Positions 43,074 through 52,841 of a stretch of DNA of 64,000 bases are shown in pieces; position 1 is the stretch's first letter; every line of letters starts with the position of its first letter. This DNA comes from Flavipsychrobacter sp. (GTDB taxonomy: Bacteria > Bacteroidota > Bacteroidia > Chitinophagales > Chitinophagaceae). The notes beneath the pieces are model-generated. The model did no database searches. It was not told the DNA's origin and worked only from the letters and a program-made list of their open reading frames with translations. The position numbers and the translations under genes were made by a program. Location: the NCBI GenBank assembly GCA_031292525.1, contig JARLGY010000016.1, forward strand, positions 62,001 to 126,000, written 5' to 3'.

Positions 43074-44030
43074 TTATTGTACATTTAGTCGGTATAGTGC
43101 GCCATTATAGCCCGCCACCAGCAAGTCTCCATTAGCGCATATACTTACGCACTTTAGTCCATTGCTGGTAAACTGGTCATACTGGCTCCAGTTATGGCCG
43201 CCGTCTATGCTATGTATCACAACTCCATTTTCTCCCACTGCCCATCCATTTTGGCTATCTTTAAATACTATGTCCTGTAGGTTGTATCGTATCAGGGTCA
43301 GGTCATTGCCGTTACGTAGTTTCTCCCAACTACATCCTGCATCTGTTGAGTGATATATGCCGCCATTGTATCCGCACACCCACATTTCAGAGCCATGTAC
43401 ATCTATGCCGGTAAAATCATCACCACCCACCTGCAAAAAGTTCCAGCTATGGCCTGCATCAATGCTCTTTAATGCAGCTCCATATCCACATGTAAACCCT
43501 GTAGAACTATTACTGAATTTTGTCCTGTTGAGCTGGTATGCCAGTGAATCATAGGTCTGAGTGAGGTTCCTCGTATCCATTATAGACGTAAATCCACTGT
43601 TGAAGCTAGACCCTCCGGTTAAGAAAATATGGTTGCTATCAATAACTGCCATATCGGTATAGGGCAGGTACATCATTTGCTTAAACTGCCATGTATTGCC
43701 AGTATCAGCGGAGTATAAAAGTTTACCGTCAAAACCTATACAATATAGTGTTCCATTTGGTGAGGCTACAATGCCAAATATTTCCTTACCTGCATTAGGA
43801 TAAGTGGTGTAATTCCAAGTATATCCACCGTCAGTGGTCTTTAATATACTTGCATTGGCAAAGCGCTGTCCGCCTACTATAAAGCCAACGTTATTGTTTA
43901 CGAAGAGTATCCGGTCAAAACGGTCAGTAGTAGTATGTGCATCTAGTTGCTGCACACTTTTATAATGCAGTAGGTCTTTTTTGCAGGCCGCAAATAAAAA
44001 TAAGATCAGTAAGATGCTGTTACGATGCAT
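43074..44030 (-). CDS. Asp-box (YCF48/BNR-type) beta-propeller lipoprotein
   Basis: This 318-residue lipoprotein has signal MHRNSILLILFLF and lipobox FAAC. Five Asp-box repeats (S/T-x-D-x-G-x-x-W) are visible: KTTDGGYTW, SADTGNTW, KSIDAGHSW, STDAGCSW and HSIDGGHNW. Further blade motifs such as GWAVGENG lie between them. The repeat layout predicts a beta propeller facing the periplasm or cell surface. YCF48-like proteins in cyanobacteria help assemble photosystem II, while in Bacteroidota they are lipoproteins of unknown target. Confidence 0.85.
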   Translation of the reverse strand: MHRNSILLILFLFAACKKDLLHYKSVQQLDAHTTTDRFDRILFVNNNVGFIVGGQRFANASILKTTDGGYTWNYTTYPNAGKEIFGIVASPNGTLYCIGFDGKLLYSADTGNTWQFKQMMYLPYTDMAVIDSNHIFLTGGSSFNSGFTSIMDTRNLTQTYDSLAYQLNRTKFSNSSTGFTCGYGAALKSIDAGHSWNFLQVGGDDFTGIDVHGSEMWVCGYNGGIYHSTDAGCSWEKLRNGNDLTLIRYNLQDIVFKDSQNGWAVGENGVVIHSIDGGHNWSQYDQFTSNGLKCVSICANGDLLVAGYNGALYRLNVQ

Positions 44031-44087
44031 TGTAGGGTAACTATTGGCATTAACAAGTGTTGCAATTTAGAAAAGATATGGCAACAA

Positions 44088-44124
44088 CTAAAAGAAAAAG
44101 CCTGCAATCAATACGATCGCAGGC
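44088..44124 (-). terminator. Intrinsic terminator of the T9SS-cargo gene
   Basis: Read on the minus strand, GCCTGCGATC pairs with GATTGCAGGC (one wobble) and is followed by a T run. It lies 22 bp after the gene's stop. Confidence 0.75.
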
Positions 44125-44145
44125 CCGTTACAAACAATAATAATG

Positions 44146-45804
44146 TTATTCCTTTATAAATCTTGCATTACCACATGTACCCTCTATACTATACACTACG
44201 TTGTATATGCCAGCAGGCAATAAGGAAATATCTATCTGCGTTACACTCCCGCTATTGGAAATGGGTATCCGCATTACTTGTCCCAGCATATTGTAAACTA
44301 TCATGTTTGTGCTTGCTCGCAAATTGTCAATAAGCAATTTGTCATGTGCAGGATTAGGATAAATATGCAAGGAAAAGGATTGCGGCATAGTAGGTACGCC
44401 TGCAGCAGGATACGGGTGCTGGTAAATGTACCAAGCTGAATCTGCATATTGTTTTATGGTACTGAAGTTAGTAACGGAACAGCCGTTGTCTAATATTGGG
44501 TTTGTTGTGATCAATGCCAGTGCTACCTTTTGACTGCTGCCAGCTGCAAGTGTAAAATCGTTACTTGCGATCACAAAACGACGATCCCCGGGCATATTGC
44601 TACATGCGCATTCAGACCATTTTGCAGTGTCTAACGGATCACCTGTAAATTCATAATTACAATCCGGGTAACTTGGGCCATATGCGTTAGAGGGAATGCC
44701 ATAGCCAGAAAAATCATTCTTTAAATGTGTACTGTCTCTCCATAAAGAGCGCAGATAATTGTTGTATTCCCCTGGGGAGGACGGATTGCCCCTTGGGGTG
44801 AAATCGTTGTGGTAATCAATGAAGCTGCCTGCCGGTGCAAAACTACTGCTGGCGTCGCCAGGCAATGTGAGCATAGTAAGTGCAGCTGTTGGTATCATGT
44901 TGCCATATGCGTTGGTTTGGCCAGAGCCATCTACGGTATCTCCATTGTATATAATACCCATTCTGTGGGTAGAGTCAAAACCAACATAGTCATCGCCAAA
45001 ATACCCCAGGTCCATATCCGCAAATTGGCCCACCCTGAAGTTATTATAGTCAGTGCCTGATTTATTAATGACGTTGTATTCGTAAAATATCATGTTGTCA
45101 GCCAATGTTCCTCTGCTGTAAGCATATGCCATAGCATGCACTTCTGCTTTTATTGGCTGCCCTTTTGTTTCGGTGTGTGTGGGGCCGTTATCGCTAAATG
45201 TCCACCATAAAGTTTGATCGCCTTTTATAGCTGGATAGTCTCCTGATAAGGGATTATATATGCCGTCATTGTTCACATCCACAAAGGGCGCCATGTCGGT
45301 ACTAATGGTAAGAGCTACGCCACCATTACCGGTGGCGTAAGGGTTGCCTTTTGCAGGCCATTCAAGTATAGGGGCTGGAGTATTGGTAACGGTATGTGTT
45401 GATAGGGATTTGAATGTATTTATTTGTGTGCGGTTCACCTTCCATATTTTGGCCCACATTTGCGATGTGGTGTAGGAAAGTTTCCCGGTGCTGTCCAATG
45501 GGCCGGGCCAGTAGTCATTACCGTTCTGGCGGTAGGTTTGGGCTGCTATATGCAAGCCTCCTGATCCATCATATCCAGACATCCATAATGAAGATGCAAG
45601 GGAGATTGATTTTCCCGAACCTTTAGGGAATTCACAAGAGGCAACCTGCTGCACCGGATTCCACCACATATCGCCATGCACCAATTGGGCAGCTTTAATG
45701 TTGTTGATATCCACAGAGTCAATAGTGGGGAACGGAGATTGAGCAAACAGGCTGATTGGCGAGGTTAACAATGTAAAAGCGAAGAGAATAAACTTGGGTT
45801 TCAT
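44146..45804 (-). CDS. T9SS type A sorting-domain secreted protein
   Basis: This 552-residue secreted protein has a signal peptide (1-20, ending SLFAQ) and a large central region without recognised family, rich in Asn, Asp, Gly and Tyr (FVDVNNDGIYNPLSGDYPAI, calcium-loop like). It ends in a type A C-terminal sorting domain of about 80 residues (LHIYPNPAHDKLLIDN, YNMLGQVMRIPI, LPAGIYNVVY). The sorting domain directs export through the type IX system and surface anchoring. The ATG at 45804 starts the signal peptide, and an ATG at 45831 adds nine unlikely residues. Confidence 0.88.
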   Translation of the reverse strand: MKPKFILFAFTLLTSPISLFAQSPFPTIDSVDINNIKAAQLVHGDMWWNPVQQVASCEFPKGSGKSISLASSLWMSGYDGSGGLHIAAQTYRQNGNDYWPGPLDSTGKLSYTTSQMWAKIWKVNRTQINTFKSLSTHTVTNTPAPILEWPAKGNPYATGNGGVALTISTDMAPFVDVNNDGIYNPLSGDYPAIKGDQTLWWTFSDNGPTHTETKGQPIKAEVHAMAYAYSRGTLADNMIFYEYNVINKSGTDYNNFRVGQFADMDLGYFGDDYVGFDSTHRMGIIYNGDTVDGSGQTNAYGNMIPTAALTMLTLPGDASSSFAPAGSFIDYHNDFTPRGNPSSPGEYNNYLRSLWRDSTHLKNDFSGYGIPSNAYGPSYPDCNYEFTGDPLDTAKWSECACSNMPGDRRFVIASNDFTLAAGSSQKVALALITTNPILDNGCSVTNFSTIKQYADSAWYIYQHPYPAAGVPTMPQSFSLHIYPNPAHDKLLIDNLRASTNMIVYNMLGQVMRIPISNSGSVTQIDISLLPAGIYNVVYSIEGTCGNARFIKE

Positions 45805-45888
45805 ATGGGTCGTTATTGGTGAAAAAAACACTTACACCAATACAGACGTAAAAGAAGGGTGAGATTACGGGGTAGAAACTAAAAAGAA

Positions 45889-47232
45889 TTATATCATCTG
45901 CCTGGCCTTTATCTCCAGGTACTTGTTGATGACGTCTGCCGACAGATCTTTAGGCGTGGTAAGTATAGAGATGATGCCATGCCTTCGCAGTGCTTTTACA
46001 ATTTGACGTTTCTCAAAGTCAAACTGTTCTGCTATGGTTTTTATATAGATGCCTTCCATGTCGTCTGGCTTATCTTCTCTTATTTGTTTCAGCAAAGTGT
46101 TCTGAAAAAAGATAACACACAAAAGGTGACGTGATGCCATTTTTCTCAGCGAGGGCAATTGTCGCTCCAGCGATGAATAGGTTTCGAAATTGGTAAACAG
46201 CAATAGTAAGCTACGTTGCGATATTCGTTTATGTATTGTAAACCACAGCCCTTCGTAATCGCTTTCCTTAAAAGCGGTTTGCTGCATATACAGCGTTTCA
46301 ATTATTCTTGTTAGCTGGCTGCTGCGCCGTTCTGCAAGCAGTATGTCTGGCGTTTCATTAGCAAATGTTACCAACCCGGCCTTATCCTGTTTTAGTAGAG
46401 CAATGTTCAGTAAGGTAAGTGCAGCATTTATAGAATAGTCTAGCAGTGTCATGCCTTCAAATGGCATTTTCATACTTCTTCCCTTATCTATCACACAGTA
46501 TATCTGCTGTTGCCGGGTGTCTGTAAATGTATTTACCATCAGGTCGTTGCTGCGTGCTGTTGCCTTCCAGTTTATGGTCCGTACATCATCGCCCGGTACG
46601 TAGTTTTTTATTTTTTCAAACTCCATACTATTACCTAGGCGGCGGTTCTTTTTCACTCCAGATAGGTAGTTGTCTGTTGTGGCAAGCAACTGATATTTTT
46701 TCAATTGCAGGAACGATGGATAAACTTTTACAGTCTGTTGTTCTGCTGCCTTAAAGCGCCTTTGCAATAAATGAAATGGGCTTTGTACATAGCACAGCAC
46801 ATATCCAAAAGAATAAGCACCGCGCGTAAGTGGGCGTAATGTATAGTTTGTTATACCTCGCCTGGCAGCATCCAACTGCATTGTCTTTTTGAAATTTCTT
46901 TCCTGGAATTGTTCAGGTAGTTCATCAATAAAACTGATGTTTACCTTGTAAGGATATTTGTTTACAACTGACAGTGTGATCTCGTTATCATCGCCAAGGC
47001 TAAGCCGTGCAGGTACAATGCGAGTAACTCCTATACCACCTCTCATCAGGAATAGTAGTATGTAGTCTACCAATGTTACCATCAGGAACAACAAAGTAAG
47101 ACCCTCAACCATAATTAGTAGTGGCGCTAAGAAAAAAGATAAGAAAAAAGCCACAACAAGCCCTGCCATCGCCAGGTACCAGGTGTTGGTTATGTACAGG
47201 TCGCCAATGTAGCGTATTATTATCTTTTTCAA
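45889..47232 (-). CDS. DUF58 domain protein (MoxR cluster)
   Basis: This 447-residue protein has two N-terminal membrane helices (about 18-42, 44-65), a beta-rich middle, the DUF58 core with GDDVRTINWKATARSNDLMV near residue 210, and a vWA-like domain with IYCVIDKGRSMKMPF near 240. DUF58 proteins act with MoxR ATPases, apparently in cofactor insertion or envelope assembly. The gene starts 21 bp after moxR and is the last of five minus-strand genes. Confidence 0.92.
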   Translation of the reverse strand: MKKIIIRYIGDLYITNTWYLAMAGLVVAFFLSFFLAPLLIMVEGLTLLFLMVTLVDYILLFLMRGGIGVTRIVPARLSLGDDNEITLSVVNKYPYKVNISFIDELPEQFQERNFKKTMQLDAARRGITNYTLRPLTRGAYSFGYVLCYVQSPFHLLQRRFKAAEQQTVKVYPSFLQLKKYQLLATTDNYLSGVKKNRRLGNSMEFEKIKNYVPGDDVRTINWKATARSNDLMVNTFTDTRQQQIYCVIDKGRSMKMPFEGMTLLDYSINAALTLLNIALLKQDKAGLVTFANETPDILLAERRSSQLTRIIETLYMQQTAFKESDYEGLWFTIHKRISQRSLLLLFTNFETYSSLERQLPSLRKMASRHLLCVIFFQNTLLKQIREDKPDDMEGIYIKTIAEQFDFEKRQIVKALRRHGIISILTTPKDLSADVINKYLEIKARQMI

Positions 47233-47253
47233 TGTAGCGGCTGTTCTTTATAT

Positions 47254-48240
47254 TTATCGCGGTATCTCAAGGCTGCTTATTATTTCTCTCAGTACGTCGT
47301 CTGTCGTTGCTCCTTCCATTTCGCGTTCGGGGGTAAGGTGTATGCGGTGGCGCAATATGGCTGGTGCCGCATACAATACATCTTCTGGTATCACAAAGCT
47401 GCGGCCGCGCAGCACACCAATGGCCTTTGCTGTCTGCATCAAAGCTATAGATGCCCTGGGCGATGCCCCTATGTATAACGACCTGTCGTTGCGTGTTGCA
47501 AATACCAAACGCGCAATAAATTCAATGAGTTTAGGCTCTATATGTATGGCACGTATTTGTTTGCGTGCATGCTCTAGTATTTCCGCTGTTATTACAGGCT
47601 TTATATCGTCAAGCAGGGTGGTTATGGCTTGCTGGTTTTGCCGTTCAAGTATGGTTATCTCTTCCTCAAGCGAGGGGTATCCCACAACTATTTTCATTAG
47701 GAAACGGTCTAGCTGCCCCTCTGGCAATCTATAGGTACCTTCATGTTCTATAGGGTTTTGAGTGCCTATTACCATAAACGGTGCACGCATATGGTTGGTA
47801 TGTCCATCAACGGTTACCTGCCGCTCTTCCATCACTTCAAACAGTGCGGCTTGTGTTTTTGCAGGTGCCCTGTTTATCTCGTCTATCAACACTATGTTAC
47901 TAAACACAGGCCCCGGTTTAAACTGGAATGTTGCAGTTTGCGGATTAAATACACTGGTGCCCAGCACATCGCTTGGCATTAGGTCAGGGGTAAACTGTAT
48001 GCGAGAAAATTGTACGTCAACTAATTTTGCCAATAGTTTTGCCGTAAGGGTTTTGGCAACACCTGGTGCACCTTCTATTAGTATGTGGCCATCAGCCAGC
48101 AGGCCTGCGAGCAGCAGGTCTATCATGGGTTTCTGCCCAACTATTATATTTTGTATCTGCCCTTCCACCTGTTCTATCAACTGTGCCAGTGGGCTTGCTG
48201 TTGTAATTTGCTCAGTTTCGTTCTGTTCCGTGTGATCCAT
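47254..48240 (-). CDS. MoxR family AAA+ ATPase
   Basis: This 328-residue ATPase has Walker A LIEGAPGVAKTLTAKLLA near residue 55, Walker B NIVLIDEINRAPAKTQAALF near 112, sensor 1 VIGTQNP near 155, and the arginine finger region. It is a chaperone-like AAA+ protein that works with vWA proteins. Its start overlaps the end of the DUF4350 gene by 29 bp, showing translational coupling. Confidence 0.95.
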   Translation of the reverse strand: MDHTEQNETEQITTASPLAQLIEQVEGQIQNIIVGQKPMIDLLLAGLLADGHILIEGAPGVAKTLTAKLLAKLVDVQFSRIQFTPDLMPSDVLGTSVFNPQTATFQFKPGPVFSNIVLIDEINRAPAKTQAALFEVMEERQVTVDGHTNHMRAPFMVIGTQNPIEHEGTYRLPEGQLDRFLMKIVVGYPSLEEEITILERQNQQAITTLLDDIKPVITAEILEHARKQIRAIHIEPKLIEFIARLVFATRNDRSLYIGASPRASIALMQTAKAIGVLRGRSFVIPEDVLYAAPAILRHRIHLTPEREMEGATTDDVLREIISSLEIPR

Positions 48241-49492
48241 CGGTTTTAGTTTTGTAGAAAAGTTGAATGGTATTGTACAGCTCGTAAAGATAAGCTTCGT
48301 CTCCTGTAGTTGTTCTCAGTCGCGTTTCGTGTATCATGTTCACCAGGTTACGTACAAGTTCTTCGGGCTGGCCCGATTTCATAGCCAGTTGTTGCACAAA
48401 GGTTTCATTGATCTGGTTCGTGTTCATGTAGTAGGTAGTGCGCACCCACTCCAGGAAATGGCTGATCATCTTGTCCGCCAGGTTGTTGTGGTCTCTTTTG
48501 TTATAATAAAGTCGGCCCACTGTTTCTACAAACGACACAGAACTGTTTTGTAACGGAGGAATCACCGGCACTATACGTTGCCTTCTTTTGCTCTCAAAGA
48601 GCACATATGTAAGTAGCGCTATAATTGCAAGGATAACTGCATAGCGTGTTGATGGGTAGCGCCACAGTATGTTAGCTCCCGATTCCGGCATCGATCTTTT
48701 ATAGTATTCATGCCAGTACACATAGTTAATATCGTGTGGCAGTGTGCTCCACAACCCATCCAGGTAGTGTATATTGTTGGGCTGTAAAAGAAAGTAGTTG
48801 CTGAGCACTAGCGGCGCAGCATGTAGCGTGATATGGCCTTCTCCCACTGTATACCTTAGTATGTCTGCTTTGTTTCTTACGTATCCTAGTGTATCAGGTT
48901 CTGTGTCTATGCCAAAGTGGGCAAGGCTGCTAAGTGTATCACTGTAGTCTTTACCATCTGTAGTGTCTGGCTCAAAGTAACTTTGCAGGGAATGGCCATT
49001 GTATCCAAAGCTATCTGCAACATTCTTTAGACTGAGCGCCCCAATGTTTTTTTCTCCCGTATTAAATCGTGACAGTGGATACTCTTCCATACCCTGTCTT
49101 TTTTTGTAACAGTTCAGGGTGTTCAGTATCTTATGATCCATGTAGGCATTAAATAGTACAACCTCATTCCCGTCGTGTGCAAATTGCAGTATATGTTCCC
49201 ACTCAGTTTCCGTTAGGTTCAAGGTTAGCCCTTCAAGCACCAGCAGCGTTGTTCCATGGTAGTTATACTTTACCTCCCTATCAATATTGTTATAGCTAAA
49301 CCACTTTGATAATGTGCTTAACTGAGCATTGGGGAAATAGTATTTCAACGATTGGTACGCCAGGTAAGTACCGTATGGCTTTTTGTCTATGTTCTTTAAT
49401 GTTACATCCCATTCTGTTTTTTTGCCAAAGGGGTTACACCCTGCAAGTAGCAGCACAAAAAGCAGGAATAATGTGTATGATGCCCGTTTCAA
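48212..49492 (-). CDS. DUF4350 domain lipoprotein
   Basis: This 426-residue protein has signal and lipobox LLAGC (Cys19), a DUF4350 domain (KPYGTYLAYQSLKYYFPNA; LVLEGLTLNLTETEWEHIL), and a membrane helix near residue 275 (YAVILAIIALLTYVLF). The C-terminal soluble part is rich in charged helices (YNKRDHNNLADKMISHFLEW). It begins directly after the DUF4129 stop and overlaps moxR by 29 bp. It is part of the cluster and its role is unknown. Confidence 0.88.
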   Translation of the reverse strand: MKRASYTLFLLFVLLLAGCNPFGKKTEWDVTLKNIDKKPYGTYLAYQSLKYYFPNAQLSTLSKWFSYNNIDREVKYNYHGTTLLVLEGLTLNLTETEWEHILQFAHDGNEVVLFNAYMDHKILNTLNCYKKRQGMEEYPLSRFNTGEKNIGALSLKNVADSFGYNGHSLQSYFEPDTTDGKDYSDTLSSLAHFGIDTEPDTLGYVRNKADILRYTVGEGHITLHAAPLVLSNYFLLQPNNIHYLDGLWSTLPHDINYVYWHEYYKRSMPESGANILWRYPSTRYAVILAIIALLTYVLFESKRRQRIVPVIPPLQNSSVSFVETVGRLYYNKRDHNNLADKMISHFLEWVRTTYYMNTNQINETFVQQLAMKSGQPEELVRNLVNMIHETRLRTTTGDEAYLYELYNTIQLFYKTKTDGSHGTERN

Positions 49493-50167
49493 TTAATTCA
49501 ATTGTTTTTTTAAGGCGTCAAGCATATTTGTGTATTCGGTATGGTCAGCAATTGAAACAGGCAAATGTCCGTACCATGTATTTTCATACTGCCTCGATAG
49601 GTCTTTAAAAACCTGCTTGTACTTCGATGAAGATAACTCCAGGAAATAGTCATAGTTGGTTTTGTCTATCCTGTATTGTATTAATCCTCGTCGTTCCAGG
49701 AGTTGCAAAAGCCACATGTAGTTATATCTTATAGCCAATCGATAGTCTTCCGTTTTTGCTGCATCTCGCGACAAAGTCTCCCAATTTGTAACCGTTATAT
49801 CCTCTTCATTATATTCCGGTTCTGTTTCGTTTTTGCGTTTGTTCGATACAAAATAGCCACTGCGCAATATTTTATATACAGCAAAACTTAGAATAAGCAC
49901 TGCGATCAGTCCAACAAAAATATGCCCGTATATAGAGCTGAAAAACTGGATGATAAGGCTAATAACGCGAAATAAAAATTTACCCTGGCTTGCGGGTGTA
50001 CTCACCAGTTCATGTTGGTTTCTGTAGCTAAAAGCGGAGTCTGCAGTAAGCTGTTGCCACTTGGCATCCGGTATGCTGCGCTGAACCACTTGCCCATATG
50101 CTACCGCTGGCAGAAAACCGAAAAAGAGCCATATTGCTGCAACGCGAATTTTATACATGATCCGCAT
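49493..50167 (-). CDS. DUF4129 domain protein
   Basis: This 224-residue protein has a signal peptide (about 1-25), a membrane helix near 65-95 (LIIQFFSSIYGHIFVGLIAVLILSF pattern), and the DUF4129 domain (about 140-215; WETLSRDAAKTEDYRLAIRYNYMWLLQ). DUF4129 domains are found beside MoxR/DUF58 and transglutaminase genes. Its start overlaps the SpoIIM gene by 17 bp and its stop meets the DUF4350 start. Confidence 0.88.
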   Translation of the reverse strand: MRIMYKIRVAAIWLFFGFLPAVAYGQVVQRSIPDAKWQQLTADSAFSYRNQHELVSTPASQGKFLFRVISLIIQFFSSIYGHIFVGLIAVLILSFAVYKILRSGYFVSNKRKNETEPEYNEEDITVTNWETLSRDAAKTEDYRLAIRYNYMWLLQLLERRGLIQYRIDKTNYDYFLELSSSKYKQVFKDLSRQYENTWYGHLPVSIADHTEYTNMLDALKKQLN

Positions 50168-51107
50168 TACTTATTTTCTTGTTCACACGATAAGGATACC
50201 ATACAAAGTACCACAGTATAAAGCTCAATGATGCAATGAGGATAAAGAGATTAAGCACCACCGGCATTCCCGTATGGCGGGTTACAAACCCTTCAAATAC
50301 CGCTGCCGTTATAAAAACTGGTATGAGCCCGGTAATTATTTTTACTCCGTCTTTTGCAGCTCTCATCAACGATTGCAGCCGGGTATAGGTACCAGGGAAC
50401 AATAATGAATTACCAAGCCCTATACCTGCACATCCTGCAATTACAATTGCAGAAAGTTCTAGTGTGCCATGTGTAAATATTACGAGTACCGACTGAAAAC
50501 CCAAATGGTGTTGTACAAACATGTATTCAAATGCACCCACCATCAGGCCATTGGTAAATAGTTCGTAAATGGTCCCGGTAGATAATAGCAGCCCAGTGGT
50601 AAAGCACAGGAACGAAACGCTGATGTTATTGTAGGCTATCCGTATGAACATAATAAATGGGTTACCACTTTTGTAAACTCCAAAGGGGTCTCCGTTTGCT
50701 ATGTTATGTTCGGTCATATCCACATATTCATTACCCAGTATGGCCCTGATGAATGTTTGATCATTGGCAGCTGAGAAAATGCCTATAAGTACAAAAGTTA
50801 AAAAGAACAGGAACGAGAAGAGTAGGGTCCTGCGGTTGTGGTACATTACCATCGGCAGTTCCTGTTTCCAAAAGATAACAAAGCGGTTACTCTTTTCTTT
50901 CCGGTTTTTATATATCGATAGATAAATGCCTGCTGCAAAAGCGTTAATATAGCGTACCGTATTGCTGAAGGGGTAAAATGTTTTGGCGTACGAGAGATCA
51001 TCTACCAGGTAAGTAAATCTTTTGGCTACTTCATCCGGGTCGTCGGTCGGTTCCTGGTAACTTTCCCAACGGTCAATGTTTTGTTTAATAAAATTCCCTT
51101 CGCGCAT
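50151..51107 (-). CDS. Stage II sporulation protein M-like membrane protein
   Basis: This 318-residue multi-pass protein begins with a soluble helical domain (MREGNFIKQNIDRWESYQEP) and has a SpoIIM region with about six helices: TLLFSFLFFLTFVLIGIF, ISVSFLCFTTGLLLSTGTIY, VLVIFTHGTLELSAIVIAGCAG and others. SpoIIM works with peptidoglycan hydrolases in Bacillus. In non-sporulating Bacteroidota it is encoded in the MoxR/DUF58 cluster. The ATG at 51107 gives the family's MRE start and is preferred over 51128. It is the first gene of the operon. Confidence 0.9.
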   Translation of the reverse strand: MREGNFIKQNIDRWESYQEPTDDPDEVAKRFTYLVDDLSYAKTFYPFSNTVRYINAFAAGIYLSIYKNRKEKSNRFVIFWKQELPMVMYHNRRTLLFSFLFFLTFVLIGIFSAANDQTFIRAILGNEYVDMTEHNIANGDPFGVYKSGNPFIMFIRIAYNNISVSFLCFTTGLLLSTGTIYELFTNGLMVGAFEYMFVQHHLGFQSVLVIFTHGTLELSAIVIAGCAGIGLGNSLLFPGTYTRLQSLMRAAKDGVKIITGLIPVFITAAVFEGFVTRHTGMPVVLNLFILIASLSFILWYFVWYPYRVNKKISNADHV

Positions 51108-51212
51108 GTTTGTGATATCCCGGATCAAAAATACAATTACAATTTAGTGTTTTTTATCTCGTTTTATTATTTTTATGCTCGCGGCTGTTTATAATCGCGA
51201 TATTAGCGCTGC

Positions 51213-52001
51213 ATGAGCACTATTGCTGTTACCACCCCTTTCAATATAGACCTTGAGTTTCAGACTGCTCCCTTTGGCAGGCGTCTTCTGGCTTGGCTTA
51301 TAGATATAGTCGTTATTTGCCTTTACTACTATATCATGATGCGTTTCGTGCTGGATGTGTCCAGGCACAGTGACAATATGGCTGCAAGTGGTGAACTTTT
51401 TCTGGTGGTTATACCTGTATTGGTTTATCAGCCGCTCATGGAAATATTCTTTAATGGGCAATCATTGGGAAAGAAAGTCATGGGCATAAAGGTGATGGAT
51501 GTCAATGGCCTGGAGCCCACCACGGGGCAGTACATTACGCGATGGATGCTTTCGGTCGGGAACTTGTTTATGTATGTTGTGCCCTATATTATCCTTTTAA
51601 GCCCGGTTCTATTTGTTTTGTTCTTGGTGTTTTACCTGCCCGATGTTATCTCTGTAGCTGTTTCTGCAAAATCACAGCGCCTCAGCGATCTTGCCGCTGG
51701 TACTGTGGTAATAGACAACAGGCATAAGATAAATATAAATGAGACTATCTATCTGGAAGTCGATGAGACAGGTTACAAACCGATGTTCCCGCAGGTAATG
51801 CGTCTTACAGATAAGGATATAAATGGCATTCGTAACCTCTTGGAAGCCAAAAGGACCAGAGATATGGAAACATATACCGATCAGGTAGCCTACCGTATAA
51901 AGGAAGTATTGCAAATAGAAAATAACGTTGAAAACGGTATGGAATCGCAAGCATTTTTAAAACAACTGCTTAAAGATTATAACTTTCTCACACAGAACTA
52001 G
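51213..52001 (+). CDS. RDD family membrane protein
   Basis: This 262-residue protein has an RDD domain with at least three helices (LAWLIDIVVICLYYYIMMRFV; VIPVLVYQPLMEIFF; FMYVVPYIILLSPVLFVLF). The Arg/Asp motif lies in FGRRLLAWLIDIV, and GKKVMGIKVMD and SDLAAGTVVID are further family landmarks. A charged soluble tail about 165-262 is added. It diverges from the SpoIIM gene with 105 bp between start codons and is very often part of the same conserved cluster. Confidence 0.92.
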   Translation: MSTIAVTTPFNIDLEFQTAPFGRRLLAWLIDIVVICLYYYIMMRFVLDVSRHSDNMAASGELFLVVIPVLVYQPLMEIFFNGQSLGKKVMGIKVMDVNGLEPTTGQYITRWMLSVGNLFMYVVPYIILLSPVLFVLFLVFYLPDVISVAVSAKSQRLSDLAAGTVVIDNRHKININETIYLEVDETGYKPMFPQVMRLTDKDINGIRNLLEAKRTRDMETYTDQVAYRIKEVLQIENNVENGMESQAFLKQLLKDYNFLTQN

Positions 52002-52065
52002 CAGCCCAAAGTTGGTGTGTTAAATTTATCCTATCGCATTCCATGCTGCATACCAAGTGGGTTTA

Positions 52066-52073
52066 TACTTTTA
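52066..52073 (+). promoter_or_regulatory. -7-like box (TACTTTTA) before dienelactone hydrolase gene
   Basis: A TAnnTTTG-like box (one mismatch) 38 nt before the ATG at 52111. No clear -33 element is visible. Confidence 0.3.
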
Positions 52074-52110
52074 TATTCGCAGCAAATACACAACGTTTTA
52101 ATCCTCCACC

Positions 52111-52824
52111 ATGAATAATACAAGAGTCACACTCGCAGTTAATAATGCTTCATCCATGAGTGCTTACGTTGCTTTCCCCGAAGGCAGTGGTCCGTTTCCT
52201 GCTATGATCGTTTTTCAGGAGGCATTTGGTGTCAATGGTCATATCCGCAGCGTTACTGATCGTTTAGCTAAGGAGGGTTATATAGCTATAGCTCCTGAGC
52301 TTTTTCATCGTACTGCACCAGTTGGGTTTGAGGGTGCGTACAATGATTTTGCTGCACTAGCCCCGCATTTTCATGCTATTACTACCGAAACTCTTGAAGC
52401 TGATACACAAGCCGCATACGATTGGCTGCTGGGACAAAATAATGTACAGCAGAATAAAATAGGATGTATTGGCTTTTGTCTGGGTGGCAAAGCTTCATTT
52501 ATAGCCAATACTTACCTGCCGCTTACTGCCGCTATTTCATTTTATGGCGGTGGAGTTCATACACTTGCCGATAGGGCAGTTAATATGAAAGCACCACAAC
52601 TCTTTTTCTGGGGTGGTAATGATACGCACATTCTCCCCGAGCATAGAAATGCTATAATAGAAGCAATAGAGACTGTAGGTAAAGACTATACCAATGTGGT
52701 TATATCAACCGCAGACCATGGCTTCTTTAACGAAGAAAGGCCTGCTTATAATATCGAGGCTTCCAAAGAAGCATGGGCACTGGTGAAAGAGTTTTTGAAG
52801 AACAAGTTCGCCATCGATCAATAA
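52111..52824 (+). CDS. Dienelactone hydrolase family protein
   Basis: This 237-residue alpha/beta hydrolase has the catalytic Cys in the elbow IGCIGFCLGGKASF near residue 123, the Asp in FWGGNDTHILPE near 172 and the His in ADHGFFNEERPAY near 205. This is the Cys-His-Asp triad of the DLH family, which opens dienelactones and related esters. There is no signal peptide. The gene is monocistronic, converging on the helicase gene 17 bp later. The natural substrate is not deducible. Confidence 0.93.
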   Translation: MNNTRVTLAVNNASSMSAYVAFPEGSGPFPAMIVFQEAFGVNGHIRSVTDRLAKEGYIAIAPELFHRTAPVGFEGAYNDFAALAPHFHAITTETLEADTQAAYDWLLGQNNVQQNKIGCIGFCLGGKASFIANTYLPLTAAISFYGGGVHTLADRAVNMKAPQLFFWGGNDTHILPEHRNAIIEAIETVGKDYTNVVISTADHGFFNEERPAYNIEASKEAWALVKEFLKNKFAIDQ

Positions 52825-52841
52825 AATTCATTGTTTCCCAG

